A stretch of 63,559 nucleotides of DNA from Bacillota bacterium (GTDB taxonomy: Bacteria > Bacillota > Clostridia > Christensenellales > SZUA-584): assembly GCA_023408075.1 (NCBI GenBank), contig JAEYKW010000036.1, positions 1 through 63,559 of the forward strand, written 5' to 3'. Numbering within the stretch: position 1 is the first letter of the stretch; each line of letters starts with the position of its first letter. Positions 17,125 through 25,243 of the stretch are shown here, in pieces. Made by a program: the position numbers and the translations under genes. The notes beneath the pieces were generated by a model that did no database searches, was not told the origin of the DNA, and saw only the letters and a list, made by a program, of their open reading frames with translations.

Positions 17125-18249
17125 TCACGCTTTCGCTTTAAACCTGTCGTACCGAAACGCTGCAAGACTCAGCACCGGCTCTTCACCCATCGCGAGCTGC
17201 GAGAGCAGCAGCCCCACCGTGGGCGATATGCCAAATCCGTGCCCCGTGAACCCCGCCGCGACAATCAGCCCCGGCACCTCCTCCACGGTGCTGATCACCG
17301 GCACATGGTCCGCGCAGTCGTCAATCCACCCAGCCCACGTCCGCACAATCTTCACGCCCGCGAGGGACGGAAAATACTTGATGATGCCGCGGCATATGCT
17401 GGGCGCCGTGAACGACGTCGTCATGGTGCTGGCAGGATCGGTCGTGAATTCATCGATGCCGCTCGAGCCGCCGAACACAAACGAGCCGTGCTTGCTCTGG
17501 TGCCCGTAGAAATCCGCCTCGGCGGTGCCGAGCATCTGGTCGAACATCCGCGGCTGCATCTCGGTCACGAGCGCTTCGAGCATCACCTTTTTCATCGGTA
17601 TGTCGATGCCCGCCGTGTTTGCGATCGCGCGCGAATCGTACCCCGCCGCGAGTATGACCGTATCCGCCTCGTACACGCCCTGATCCGTGATGACCTGCCT
17701 CAATCTGCCGCGCACCTTCTTAAGGCCGGTCACGGCTTCGCCCGTCACGAACCGCGCGCCGAGCTCGCGCGCGCGCTTGTAAAACCCGAGCGTCGCGGTC
17801 ATCGGGTTCGCGTGGCCGTCGGTCGGGCACCAGCTCGCACCGGTCACCTCGTCGCTCATGTACGGGCATATCTCTCTCGCCTCGTCGCCGCTCACCATGC
17901 GCACATCAAGCCCGCCCGCCGCGCTCGCGCTCACGAGCTTCTCGAGTATCGAGAGATGCTGAGGCGTTTTGCCGAGCCGCAAATTCCCCTGCTGGCAGTA
18001 TTCCACGTCGGTGCCGAGTTCATCGGACAGACCCGGCCACAGGTGCTTCACGCCGTACATCGCGAGAGGCAGCTCGCGGCTGTCGCGCGCGCTTTGGCGC
18101 ACACCGCCGCCGTTGCGGGACGACCCCCCAAAGCCAATCTCATTTTTCTCTATCACAAGGCTCTTGATGCCTGCCTTCGCTAAGTAATAGGCCGCCGCGC
18201 ATCCGATGATGCCGCCGCCGATAATGATTACGTCCGCATTGTTACTCAT
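17125..18249 (-). CDS. FAD-dependent amine dehydrogenase, beta (DAO-type) subunit
   Basis: Protein of 374 residues of the D-amino-acid oxidase/sarcosine-oxidase-beta fold. The dinucleotide motif IIIGGGIIGCAAAYYLAKAG lies at residues 9-28, the flavin-covering SSRNGGGVRQSARD near 45-58, and a C-terminal GFTGHGFGISP motif is present. Relatives are the catalytic subunits of N-methylglutamate dehydrogenase, hydroxyproline dehydrogenase, HcnC and opine oxidase, which oxidise a secondary amine to an imine. It overlaps the [2Fe-2S] subunit gene by 8 bp. Electrons would pass to its ferredoxin-like partners rather than oxygen. The substrate is not fixed by the sequence. Confidence 0.88.
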   Translation of the reverse strand: MSNNADVIIIGGGIIGCAAAYYLAKAGIKSLVIEKNEIGFGGSSRNGGGVRQSARDSRELPLAMYGVKHLWPGLSDELGTDVEYCQQGNLRLGKTPQHLSILEKLVSASAAGGLDVRMVSGDEAREICPYMSDEVTGASWCPTDGHANPMTATLGFYKRARELGARFVTGEAVTGLKKVRGRLRQVITDQGVYEADTVILAAGYDSRAIANTAGIDIPMKKVMLEALVTEMQPRMFDQMLGTAEADFYGHQSKHGSFVFGGSSGIDEFTTDPASTMTTSFTAPSICRGIIKYFPSLAGVKIVRTWAGWIDDCADHVPVISTVEEVPGLIVAAGFTGHGFGISPTVGLLLSQLAMGEEPVLSLAAFRYDRFKAKA

Positions 18250-18568
18250 TGCCGGTCACCTCGTTTGCGTACACGCTCATTTCCACGAGCCGCGCGGGCG
18301 TTCTCGGTGTGGCGTAGTTCAAGGTATCGGGCCGCACGCCGAGCTCCTGCGCCACAATGCCGCGCACAAGCAGGCCGCACGTCTGCCCCTGGCAGAGGCC
18401 CATGCCCGCCCGCAGGTACCGCCGTATCTCCGGCAGCGTCCGCATGCCGTCAAACACCGCGCGCCGTATCTCGCCGCGCGTGATCTCCTCGCACCGGCAG
18501 ATGATCATATCGTCGCCGTCACGCGGCTCAAATGCCGGCTGCAAAAAGCTTCTCTCGGTTTTCATCAT
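18242..18568 (-). CDS. BFD-like [2Fe-2S] subunit of the amine dehydrogenase
   Basis: Protein of 108 residues with the bacterioferritin-associated-ferredoxin pattern CRCEE followed about 33 residues later by GLCQGQTCG (C-x-C ... C-x4-C), which binds one [2Fe-2S] cluster. In HcnABC and hydroxyproline dehydrogenase the same domain links the two flavin subunits. The ATG at 18568 overlaps the preceding stop as ATGA, with GGAGG upstream. The gene is short but complete. Confidence 0.85.
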   Translation of the reverse strand: MMKTERSFLQPAFEPRDGDDMIICRCEEITRGEIRRAVFDGMRTLPEIRRYLRAGMGLCQGQTCGLLVRGIVAQELGVRPDTLNYATPRTPARLVEMSVYANEVTGNE

Positions 18569-20157
18569 GCCGCGCCTCCGTTCTTGTAAAATCTCGCTGT
18601 GCCCGCCATGTCTTTCGGCACGCGCATTGTGAGCAGCGCCGTCGCATCGAAGCCCTTCGCCGCTTTGATGCCTGTCACCTGCGCTTCGCAAACCGCCGCG
18701 CCGCTTCGATCGAGCGCGGTGCCCGTATCGCCCGCCTCGGGATACGGAAAGAACTCATACGGTATCGTGACGCTCGCAAAGCCGTCGCCCACATCCTCGT
18801 CCACCAAAAATATCGCCTGCCCGGGGCACGCCGCGACGCACAGGCCGCAGCCGCTGCACGAAACGGTTTCATCCAGCTGCGGCAAACTCGTGATGCAGTC
18901 CCCCACGGTGATGCAGCCCTTCGGGCACGCGTCCTGACACGGGTTGCACGGTATGTTCTGCGTGCACTCAATCACCACATGCGCGCCCGTAGCTCTGCCC
19001 GCCGCACACGGGAACTCACTGAGCTCCGCTTCGTCGATATAGCCCTTGCTGAGCAGTGTGCCGGACAACGCATAGCCTTCGTCCGTCGCGGTCAAATCGG
19101 TGCGCCCCTTGTTCGCGTGGCAGAACATGCCCTGCCGCAGCTTGCTGAGCGAACCTTGCAGTTCGTCGTATATCTTTTGATAATCGTTTTCTGTCATATA
19201 GCCGCTGTTTTTTGCCGCCGCCGCACCCGCGATGCGCCCTTGCACCATCGCGCTGCTCGCTTCTTCGATGCCCGCCACGTCGCCCGCCGCGAAAATACCG
19301 GGCACAGTCGTCTCGCCGCTCTCGCTGCAGACCGGCACAAGACCGCCCTTGAGGCGGCTGTCCTCCATCTCGCAGCCCGCCATGCGCGCGAGCTGCGACA
19401 TCGGCGACAAACCCACCGCAAGACAAATCGTGTCCACATCGATATGCTTCTCAGACCCTTCCACAATGCGCCAGTTTTTATCCACCTGCGCGACCACCGT
19501 GCCGGTCACATGCGTGTCGCCCTCGGCTCTGACCACGGTATGCGCCATGTAAAACGGCACGCCCGTCCGCGCGACCTTGGCCGCGTGCACGCCGTAACCG
19601 CCCACGCGCGACGCCGCATCAACCACAGCCGCCACGTCGCAGCCCGCCTGTTTTAGCTGAAAGCTGACCACGAGCCCCACGTTCCCCGAGCCGACCATGA
19701 GAATGCGTTCACCCGGCTTCACGCCGTGCAGATTCATCATCGTCTGCGCCGCGCCCGCGCCGATCACGCCGGGCAGCGTCCACCCCTCAAACGGGATCAT
19801 GTTTTCGCTCGCGCCCGTGGCGACCACGATGCTGTCGCCCTTGTAGTGTGCGATGCGGTCGTCCACCATCACTGTGATCTCTTTGTTCGCGAATATGCCC
19901 ATCACCGTGGCACTTAAGCACACGGTCACGCCGAGTTCACTCGCTTCTTCGAGCAGCGTCTCGCCGATGCGGAAACCGCGAATTTTGGCCTTGTGCTCTT
20001 TCGACCCGAAGAATTTATGTATCTGTTTGAAAAGCTGTCCGCCGGGCTTTGCATTCTCGTCGAACACGATCACGCGCATACCGGCCTTCGCCGCTTCAAT
20101 CGCCGCCGACAGACCCGCCGGGCCCGCCCCCACGACGATCAGTTCATACCTTTCCAT
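18565..20157 (-). CDS. FAD/NAD-type alpha subunit with two [4Fe-4S] clusters
   Basis: Protein of 530 residues. It has an N-terminal FAD motif VVGAGPAGLSAA (8-19), a second nucleotide motif MVGSGNVGLVVS (about 160) and IFAAGDVAGIEEASSA closing the flavin fold. A dicluster ferredoxin module sits near 410-460: CNPCQDACPKGC and CSGCGLCVAACPGQA. It resembles the alpha subunits of HcnB/opine-oxidase-type dehydrogenases, but carries ferredoxin clusters and lacks the C-terminal folate-binding GcvT domain of sarcosine oxidase alpha and MgdC. That points to a ferredoxin-coupled anaerobic dehydrogenase that does not hand formaldehyde to folate. The ATG is 12 bp after the upstream [2Fe-2S] gene. Confidence 0.88.
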   Translation of the reverse strand: MERYELIVVGAGPAGLSAAIEAAKAGMRVIVFDENAKPGGQLFKQIHKFFGSKEHKAKIRGFRIGETLLEEASELGVTVCLSATVMGIFANKEITVMVDDRIAHYKGDSIVVATGASENMIPFEGWTLPGVIGAGAAQTMMNLHGVKPGERILMVGSGNVGLVVSFQLKQAGCDVAAVVDAASRVGGYGVHAAKVARTGVPFYMAHTVVRAEGDTHVTGTVVAQVDKNWRIVEGSEKHIDVDTICLAVGLSPMSQLARMAGCEMEDSRLKGGLVPVCSESGETTVPGIFAAGDVAGIEEASSAMVQGRIAGAAAAKNSGYMTENDYQKIYDELQGSLSKLRQGMFCHANKGRTDLTATDEGYALSGTLLSKGYIDEAELSEFPCAAGRATGAHVVIECTQNIPCNPCQDACPKGCITVGDCITSLPQLDETVSCSGCGLCVAACPGQAIFLVDEDVGDGFASVTIPYEFFPYPEAGDTGTALDRSGAAVCEAQVTGIKAAKGFDATALLTMRVPKDMAGTARFYKNGGAA

Positions 20158-20169
20158 ATCCGCCGCCTC

Positions 20170-20484
20170 TCACTGCTGCCGCATGGCTTCCACGCCGTAC
20201 TGCGTCTGCACCTTCATGCCCTCGCGCAGCGGCGTCACGCAGGTGCGCACGTTGGGCTTTCCGTCCACGATCATCACGCAGTCGGTGCAGCGCCCGATCG
20301 CGCAGAATATGCCGCGCGGCCTGTGAAACCGTGCCGTATACCGGTGCACCATCACGCCCGCGGCTCTGAGCGCCACCGCGATGGGCTCGCCCTCGCAGCC
20401 CTCGAGCCTGCGCCCGTCGAATTCAAAGCTCACGCGCGCGCCTTTATCAAATTCCCCGATGATCGGGTGATTTTCTATACGCAC
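20170..20484 (-). CDS. Fer2_4-type [2Fe-2S] ferredoxin subunit
   Basis: Protein of 104 residues with the cluster motif CAIGRCTDC followed by RTC (C-x4-C-x2-C ... C), as in HcnA, OoxA-like proteins and the N-terminus of sarcosine oxidase alpha. It would be the fourth part of the amine dehydrogenase. The start overlaps the end of the glutamate-synthase-like gene by 10 bp. Confidence 0.87.
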   Translation of the reverse strand: MRIENHPIIGEFDKGARVSFEFDGRRLEGCEGEPIAVALRAAGVMVHRYTARFHRPRGIFCAIGRCTDCVMIVDGKPNVRTCVTPLREGMKVQTQYGVEAMRQQ

Positions 20485-21797
20485 GAGCAGCCGCCTCCGT
20501 TCCCCTGTGTCGCGGTAAACCCGAAGCCCTGGCCGATCACGAGATCGCTGCCGACGAGCGGAATGCCCGTCATCGCGGCGGCTTCGAGCGTCAACGCGCG
20601 CAGGTCCTCGCGCTCCATGTTTTTGAGCTTCGATTTGCCCGCGGCCTTCGCGAGCAGTACCGCTTCGCTCGTCATCGCGGTGATATAGTTCGCGACGCGC
20701 TGCGCCGCTTCATCGATGTCGAGGTTCTTGCGCTGCTCCGGGTCCTGCGTGCCGATGCCGTACGCGCATTTGCCCGTGTGGCACCGCATGCACACGCGGC
20801 AGCCCATGGCCACCATCGCCGATGTGCCGATCGCGACCGCGTCCGCGCCGATGGCAAGCGCCTTGGCGAGGTCGGCTCCATTCGTGATGCCGCCCGACGC
20901 GATGAGGCTCACCTCGTCCTTCACGCCCATCTCTTCGAGCGCCCGCACGGCCTGCACAAGCGCGGGCATCGTGGGAATGCCGAGGTGATCCGTCGCCATC
21001 ACGGGTGCGGCGCCCGTCCCGGCTTGGCAGCCGTCGATGATGATGCCGTCGATGCCGAGCTTCACCGCTATTTTCACGTCTTCCCGCACGCGGCCCGCCG
21101 CTATTTTTACGAATATCGGTATTTCGAAATTGGTCAGTTCTCTGATCTGCTCCATCTTGACGACCATGTCGTCCGCGCCGAACGCGTCGCCCGTGCGCGG
21201 GTGGCTGTGCAGATCGATGCCGATCGGTATCTTTCTAAGCTCCGCCACCTCGGGGCTGATTTTGCTGCCCATCAGGTGCCCCGAAAGCCCCGGCTTCGCG
21301 CCGATGCCGTACACAAACTCCAGCATATCGGCCACCTCAAGGTTACGGCGCGTGAAGCCCATGCGGCTTGCGAGCACCTGTATCGACTGGCGGTATGAGT
21401 TTTCGAGCTCCTCGGGAAGTATGCCGCCTTCGCCATTGCTGATTACCGTGCCGACAAGCTTCGTCGCCTTGGCGAGCGCCGTTTTGGCTTCCTTGCTGAG
21501 TGCGCCGTACGACATGCCCGCGATCATGACCGGCGTTTCAATCACAAGCGGCTTTTTGGCGAACCGCTTGCCGAGCACCGTGCGCGTTTCGCAGTCCTCG
21601 CGGTAGGTGTCCACGGTCATGCGCGTCATCTGCCCCGGCAGTATCATCAAATCGTCGAAGCCCGGCATCACCCGCGGGGTCGCGCAGCCGCGTATGCGAT
21701 GCTTGCCTGCCGACGCTTTGTAGTCGATCTCCGCGATCGTATCCTTATTCCAAACCCCTCTGGCCGTATCGGCGGGTTCTTTAATATTGCCACTCAT
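20475..21797 (-). CDS. Glutamate-synthase-like FMN subunit, MgsC type
   Basis: Protein of 440 residues corresponding to the FMN/[3Fe-4S] central domain of glutamate synthase as a free-standing subunit. Seen: APVMIAGMSYGALS-like entry (TPVMIAGMSYGALS), GEGGILPEE, PIFVKIAAGRV, IDGCQAGTGAAP, IASGGI and the cysteine cluster CMRCHTGKCAYGIGTQ. N-methylglutamate synthase splits the same way, with subunit C near this size (recalled, not looked up). An archaeal-type split glutamate synthase is the alternative, but no GltD-type partner is present. About 420 bp separate it from the preceding operon gene. The C-terminus is Gly/Cys-rich (GGGCSCV). Confidence 0.85.
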   Translation of the reverse strand: MSGNIKEPADTARGVWNKDTIAEIDYKASAGKHRIRGCATPRVMPGFDDLMILPGQMTRMTVDTYREDCETRTVLGKRFAKKPLVIETPVMIAGMSYGALSKEAKTALAKATKLVGTVISNGEGGILPEELENSYRQSIQVLASRMGFTRRNLEVADMLEFVYGIGAKPGLSGHLMGSKISPEVAELRKIPIGIDLHSHPRTGDAFGADDMVVKMEQIRELTNFEIPIFVKIAAGRVREDVKIAVKLGIDGIIIDGCQAGTGAAPVMATDHLGIPTMPALVQAVRALEEMGVKDEVSLIASGGITNGADLAKALAIGADAVAIGTSAMVAMGCRVCMRCHTGKCAYGIGTQDPEQRKNLDIDEAAQRVANYITAMTSEAVLLAKAAGKSKLKNMEREDLRALTLEAAAMTGIPLVGSDLVIGQGFGFTATQGNGGGCSCV

Positions 21798-22215
21798 ATA
21801 TTTACCTTCCCTGCTAGCGCCCCAAAGACGCGTGATTGTATTGAAAAACGAGTCATTACTTTGAAAATCAAACGATCATGTTATCCAGTTCTTTATGCGG
21901 CGTGATATACCAATCCACTTTTAGTGGACAAGCTCAGAAGATCAAGGCTGTTGTCCAAAGAACGCTTATCAGTGCCAAAAGACCTCTTGTCTTGGCCCCC
22001 TCTGAGGACTACCCTTTACGGGTGGAATGGGGGCTGTCACCGACAGGTGACTGGGGGAGAGAAAACGTTGGAACCAGTCATCCCTCCGACACGATGTGCC
22101 ACCCCCGTCCATCCAAGATAGTCATCTGACTACCCAGAAGGGGTGGATTGAGAGGCTTAATGGGGCTATCGAAGTCTGTTGCGTTCAAAGAGCACTATTA
22201 TTTAATGCCAATCGG
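21798..22215. other. Gap inside the operon holding repeat copy B
   Basis: This 418-bp gene-free stretch interrupts an otherwise tightly packed operon. It holds dispersed repeat copy B (about 22001-22075) and a small CCACTTTTAGTGG palindrome. No gene, promoter or strong terminator is visible. Confidence 0.6.
22001..22075 (+). repeat. Dispersed repeat, copy B
   Basis: GGGGGCTGTCACCGACAGG continuing TGACTGGGGGAGAGAAAA matches the reverse complement of copy A. The palindromic core GTCACC-GACA-GGTGAC is at 22036-22051. It appears to have landed between two operon genes. Confidence 0.7.
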
Positions 22216-22923
22216 TTATTTCACCGCGTATTTTCGCGCTTCATCAATCTTCAGCACCGGCTTGAACAGCGTATAGGTGTGCCGCCCCGACACGGCGGGC
22301 CGAATCACGCGGAAATCCTCCGGCTTTGCGTCAATGCCGTATTTCTCAAACAGTGCCGCCATCATAGCCTGCTCCTGATCCGTCACGGCATCAATGAACA
22401 CGTTGCTGCCGAGCTTGTCTTGCGCGTCCTTATCGCGCACAAACACCGCCCCGCGGTACATCGATTCCGCAGCCGACGGGCCGATGGTGCCGAGTATGAT
22501 CAGATTGCCGCCCATCGACATCTGCGCGGCCCAGCGCCCCGCGCTGCCGCATACGATGATCGTGCCGCCCTTCATGCCATAACCCACGCGGCTGCCCGTG
22601 CTGCCGTACACCACGATCGTGCCGTCGTTGATGTACGCACCCACGTTGGAGCCCGTGTTCTTTTTGATAATCAGCTCGCCGCCCATCATATCGTCGCCCG
22701 CGTACCAGCCGACGTTGCCTTCCACCGTCACGCGCGGCCCTTCAAGAAAGCTGGCCGTATAAAGCCCCGTGCTGCCCTCAATGCGTATATCCATATTTCC
22801 TTTGAGCCCCACACCCATGTTGTGCATTGAATGCGGGTTTTCTATCACGATATCGCCCGACAGTCCGGCAAGCTGCGCGTTGAGCTCCTGCGGTTTTAGT
22901 ACCGCCGCATCTATACGTTCCAT
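22216..22923 (-). CDS. GXGXG-domain subunit of glutamate-synthase-like enzyme, MgsB type
   Basis: Protein of 235 residues made almost wholly of the right-handed beta-helix GXGXG domain found at the C-terminus of glutamate synthase. Seen: repeated G-x-x-x-G steps such as VEGNVGWYAGDDMMGGELII, NTGSNVGAYINDGTIVVYG and GSRVGYGMKGGTIIVCG. In N-methylglutamate synthase this is a separate subunit (MgsB) of about this length. The start overlaps the end of the amidotransferase gene by 13 bp. Confidence 0.86.
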   Translation of the reverse strand: MERIDAAVLKPQELNAQLAGLSGDIVIENPHSMHNMGVGLKGNMDIRIEGSTGLYTASFLEGPRVTVEGNVGWYAGDDMMGGELIIKKNTGSNVGAYINDGTIVVYGSTGSRVGYGMKGGTIIVCGSAGRWAAQMSMGGNLIILGTIGPSAAESMYRGAVFVRDKDAQDKLGSNVFIDAVTDQEQAMMAALFEKYGIDAKPEDFRVIRPAVSGRHTYTLFKPVLKIDEARKYAVK

Positions 22924-23810
22924 ACCTTCACCTCCCCGGGGCCGATCTCGTCGGCGTACACATCCTGCATAACCGCCGTGAACTCGATCTGCTCGGACCC
23001 TAAAAGCACCATGTCGTCCGCCTCGTAAATCAGCAGCGGCTTGATCCCAAGCTTATCCTTGACGAAGCCGACCTGCGTCGAGGTCGCCGCGATGATGCTG
23101 AACACGCCGTCCATCACGTCGAGCGCGTACTCAAGCGCCGCTTTTAAATCGCCGCCGTTCTCTTTCATCGCGAAGGCGATCAAATGGCTCGCGGCTTCGG
23201 AATCGTTCATCGTTTTGAATGTCGCGCCCTTGGTTTCTAAAAACCGGCGCATGTTGAAGTAGTTCGTAAACTGGCCGTTATGCACGATGGATAAATCGGG
23301 ATAGAACGGCGATACGAACGGATGCGCCGCGTTGATGTCCTCTGCGCTTTCCGTCGCCATGCGCACATGCCCGATGCCGTGCGTTGCGGCCGCCGCATCG
23401 ATCGCGTTGTTTTTGATCAGATTGCCGATCAGCCCGCCTTCCTTATACACCTTCATGCCCTTGCCGATCGAGTGAACGGCAAGGCCCGGCACCTTGTTGA
23501 TCGCCTCGTGCAGCGCCGGTACGTCCTTTTCCTCCATCTCGAGCTTCATCTCTGAAAAAATAGTATTCCGGCTCCAGTCGGCCACCTGCTGCCCGAGCAC
23601 GGTCGCATAGCCGCTCACCGTCTCCATCAGCGTGGCCGAAAGCGCCCTGCCCTTCATTGTTGACCTCAGCACTGTGCCGCCGCCGCTGTAGCCGTATACC
23701 GCAATGCCCGCAGCGTCAGGGCCCCGGTGCTGAATCAGTTCCATCATCAACAAAAGGCTCTGCGATATATTTGTTTGCTGCTTGGAGATAACTCCCGCAA
23801 TCCCACACAT
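22911..23810 (-). CDS. Class II glutamine amidotransferase subunit, MgsA type
   Basis: Protein of 299 residues, the stand-alone N-terminal nucleophile amidotransferase domain. Cys2 in MCGIAGV is the nucleophile after Met removal. Other family motifs are HRGPDAAG, GHVRMATESAEDINAAHPF and IVHNGQFTNY. In glutamate synthase it hydrolyses glutamine; in N-methylglutamate synthase MgsA acts on gamma-glutamylmethylamide. It lies 40 bp after the glutamine-synthetase-like gene. Confidence 0.87.
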   Translation of the reverse strand: MCGIAGVISKQQTNISQSLLLMMELIQHRGPDAAGIAVYGYSGGGTVLRSTMKGRALSATLMETVSGYATVLGQQVADWSRNTIFSEMKLEMEEKDVPALHEAINKVPGLAVHSIGKGMKVYKEGGLIGNLIKNNAIDAAAATHGIGHVRMATESAEDINAAHPFVSPFYPDLSIVHNGQFTNYFNMRRFLETKGATFKTMNDSEAASHLIAFAMKENGGDLKAALEYALDVMDGVFSIIAATSTQVGFVKDKLGIKPLLIYEADDMVLLGSEQIEFTAVMQDVYADEIGPGEVKVWNV

Positions 23811-23850
23811 GATTAACCCTCTCCTTTACCTTACTGCTTGCCCCAATGCC

Positions 23851-25215
23851 TCACACGTGATACGAGTAGGTATCCCACTCCCAGTCGGTCACGTACTTTT
23901 TAAAGTTATTGATCTCTCTCATTTTGAGGTTGACGAATATGTCCACCAGCTCGTTGCCCACGTTTTCACAGAACCATTCGTCGCTCTGCAGGAGGCTGAG
24001 TGCCTTGAACAGGCTTCTCGGCACCACCTCATTCTGGCGCGAGTCGTCGTGATACAAATCGGTGGTGATCACCTCGGGCGGCTCGATTTTGTTCTGTATA
24101 CCGTCGAGCCCCGCCGCGAGTATGCCCCCAAGCGCGAGGTACGGGTTGGTCGCGGCGCTTGCCGCGCGCACCTCCACGCGCGTCGCGCCGCCGCGCTCCT
24201 GCGGCACACGTATGTATGTCGTCCGGTTGTCGTAGCCCCAGCCGATAAAGACGGGCGCAAACGAATCGGGCTGATACCGTTTATAGCAGTTGACCGTGGG
24301 CGCGAGAAACGCCGTCAAAGAGAGTGCGTGCTTGCATATGCCGCCGATAAAGTGCTTCATCGTGTCCGAAATGCCATCCTCTTTGGTCACATCGCCGAAT
24401 ATGTTCTTGCCCGTTTCCAGGTCGCTCAGCGAGAGGTGGAAGTGGCAGCCGCTGCCGCCCTCAGCATATCGCGGGCGGCCCATGAATGTGACCATCATGT
24501 TGTCCGCCTCCGCAATATCCTTGCCGATCGATTTAAACAGCGCCGCTTCGTCCGCGCACCGCACCGCCTTGGCATGCGCCCAGTTGTATTCAAACTGACT
24601 CGGGAAGTATTCATGGTTCATGTAGAGCACATTGAAATCCATGTTCTTGAACGCCTCGGTGAGCTTGCGCAGAAACCCCTGCGGGTCGCTGCGCTTGTTG
24701 CTCGTGTAGCAATTGGCCTGCTTGTCGGTATACGGCGTCACAGTGCCGTCCGGCTCCTTTTTGAATACGAAGAACTCCAGCTCGCTCGCTGCAATCGGGT
24801 CGAGCCCCAGCTTGTGGTATTCCCTCACGATGCGTTTGAGGAAAGCGCGGGGAGACTGTTTCATGGGCTTGCCGTGATAGTAAAGGTCGCCGAGCAGCAT
24901 CGCCGTTTTTTCCTCATGCGGCAGTATCACGAAGGTGGATGGGTCCGCCACCACCTTCATATCGTCGTTCGTCTCGATAAACCCTTCGCTTAAGGACACG
25001 CTGTTGTCGTAGCCGATGCACATGCTGCCCGCGCCGAAGCAGATACCCTTTTCAAACACTTCTCCGATCATTTCGGCCGGCATCATTTTGCCTCTGTTGA
25101 CGCCGAGAATATCGGTGTATTCAAGCCTGATCATCTCAATGCAGTTTTCCTTGATTAAGCGTTTGATGTCGTCGTGAGACAGCATCTCTTCGCCCGTCAG
25201 AATATCAAGTGCCAT
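23851..25215 (-). CDS. Glutamine-synthetase homologue, probable gamma-glutamyl-amide synthetase (GmaS-like)
   Basis: Protein of 454 residues with a full GS fold. Seen: ELEFFVF (metal Glu), NHEYFPSQFEYN, GSGCHFHLSL, NCYKRYQPDSFAP, the substrate loop WGYDNRTTYIRVP and RVEVRAASAATNPYLALGG. Where typical GS has FDGSS, with the Asp that helps bind ammonium (Asp50 in enteric GS), this protein has FGAGS. That change is expected in ligases that attach amines other than ammonia to glutamate, such as GmaS and PuuA. Its place next to the three synthase-like subunits supports a GmaS-type role. The amine could be methylamine or a larger one. It lies 28 bp after the permease gene. Confidence 0.86.
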   Translation of the reverse strand: MALDILTGEEMLSHDDIKRLIKENCIEMIRLEYTDILGVNRGKMMPAEMIGEVFEKGICFGAGSMCIGYDNSVSLSEGFIETNDDMKVVADPSTFVILPHEEKTAMLLGDLYYHGKPMKQSPRAFLKRIVREYHKLGLDPIAASELEFFVFKKEPDGTVTPYTDKQANCYTSNKRSDPQGFLRKLTEAFKNMDFNVLYMNHEYFPSQFEYNWAHAKAVRCADEAALFKSIGKDIAEADNMMVTFMGRPRYAEGGSGCHFHLSLSDLETGKNIFGDVTKEDGISDTMKHFIGGICKHALSLTAFLAPTVNCYKRYQPDSFAPVFIGWGYDNRTTYIRVPQERGGATRVEVRAASAATNPYLALGGILAAGLDGIQNKIEPPEVITTDLYHDDSRQNEVVPRSLFKALSLLQSDEWFCENVGNELVDIFVNLKMREINNFKKYVTDWEWDTYSYHV

Positions 25216-25243
25216 AATTCAATCCCCCCGTTTGGTTCCTTAT

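Noticed and set aside
20475..23810. Ordinary split glutamate synthase for ammonia assimilation
   Set aside because: Not excluded, but there is no GltD-type subunit. The GS partner has a changed ammonium site, and the operon contains a dedicated amine dehydrogenase and RidA.
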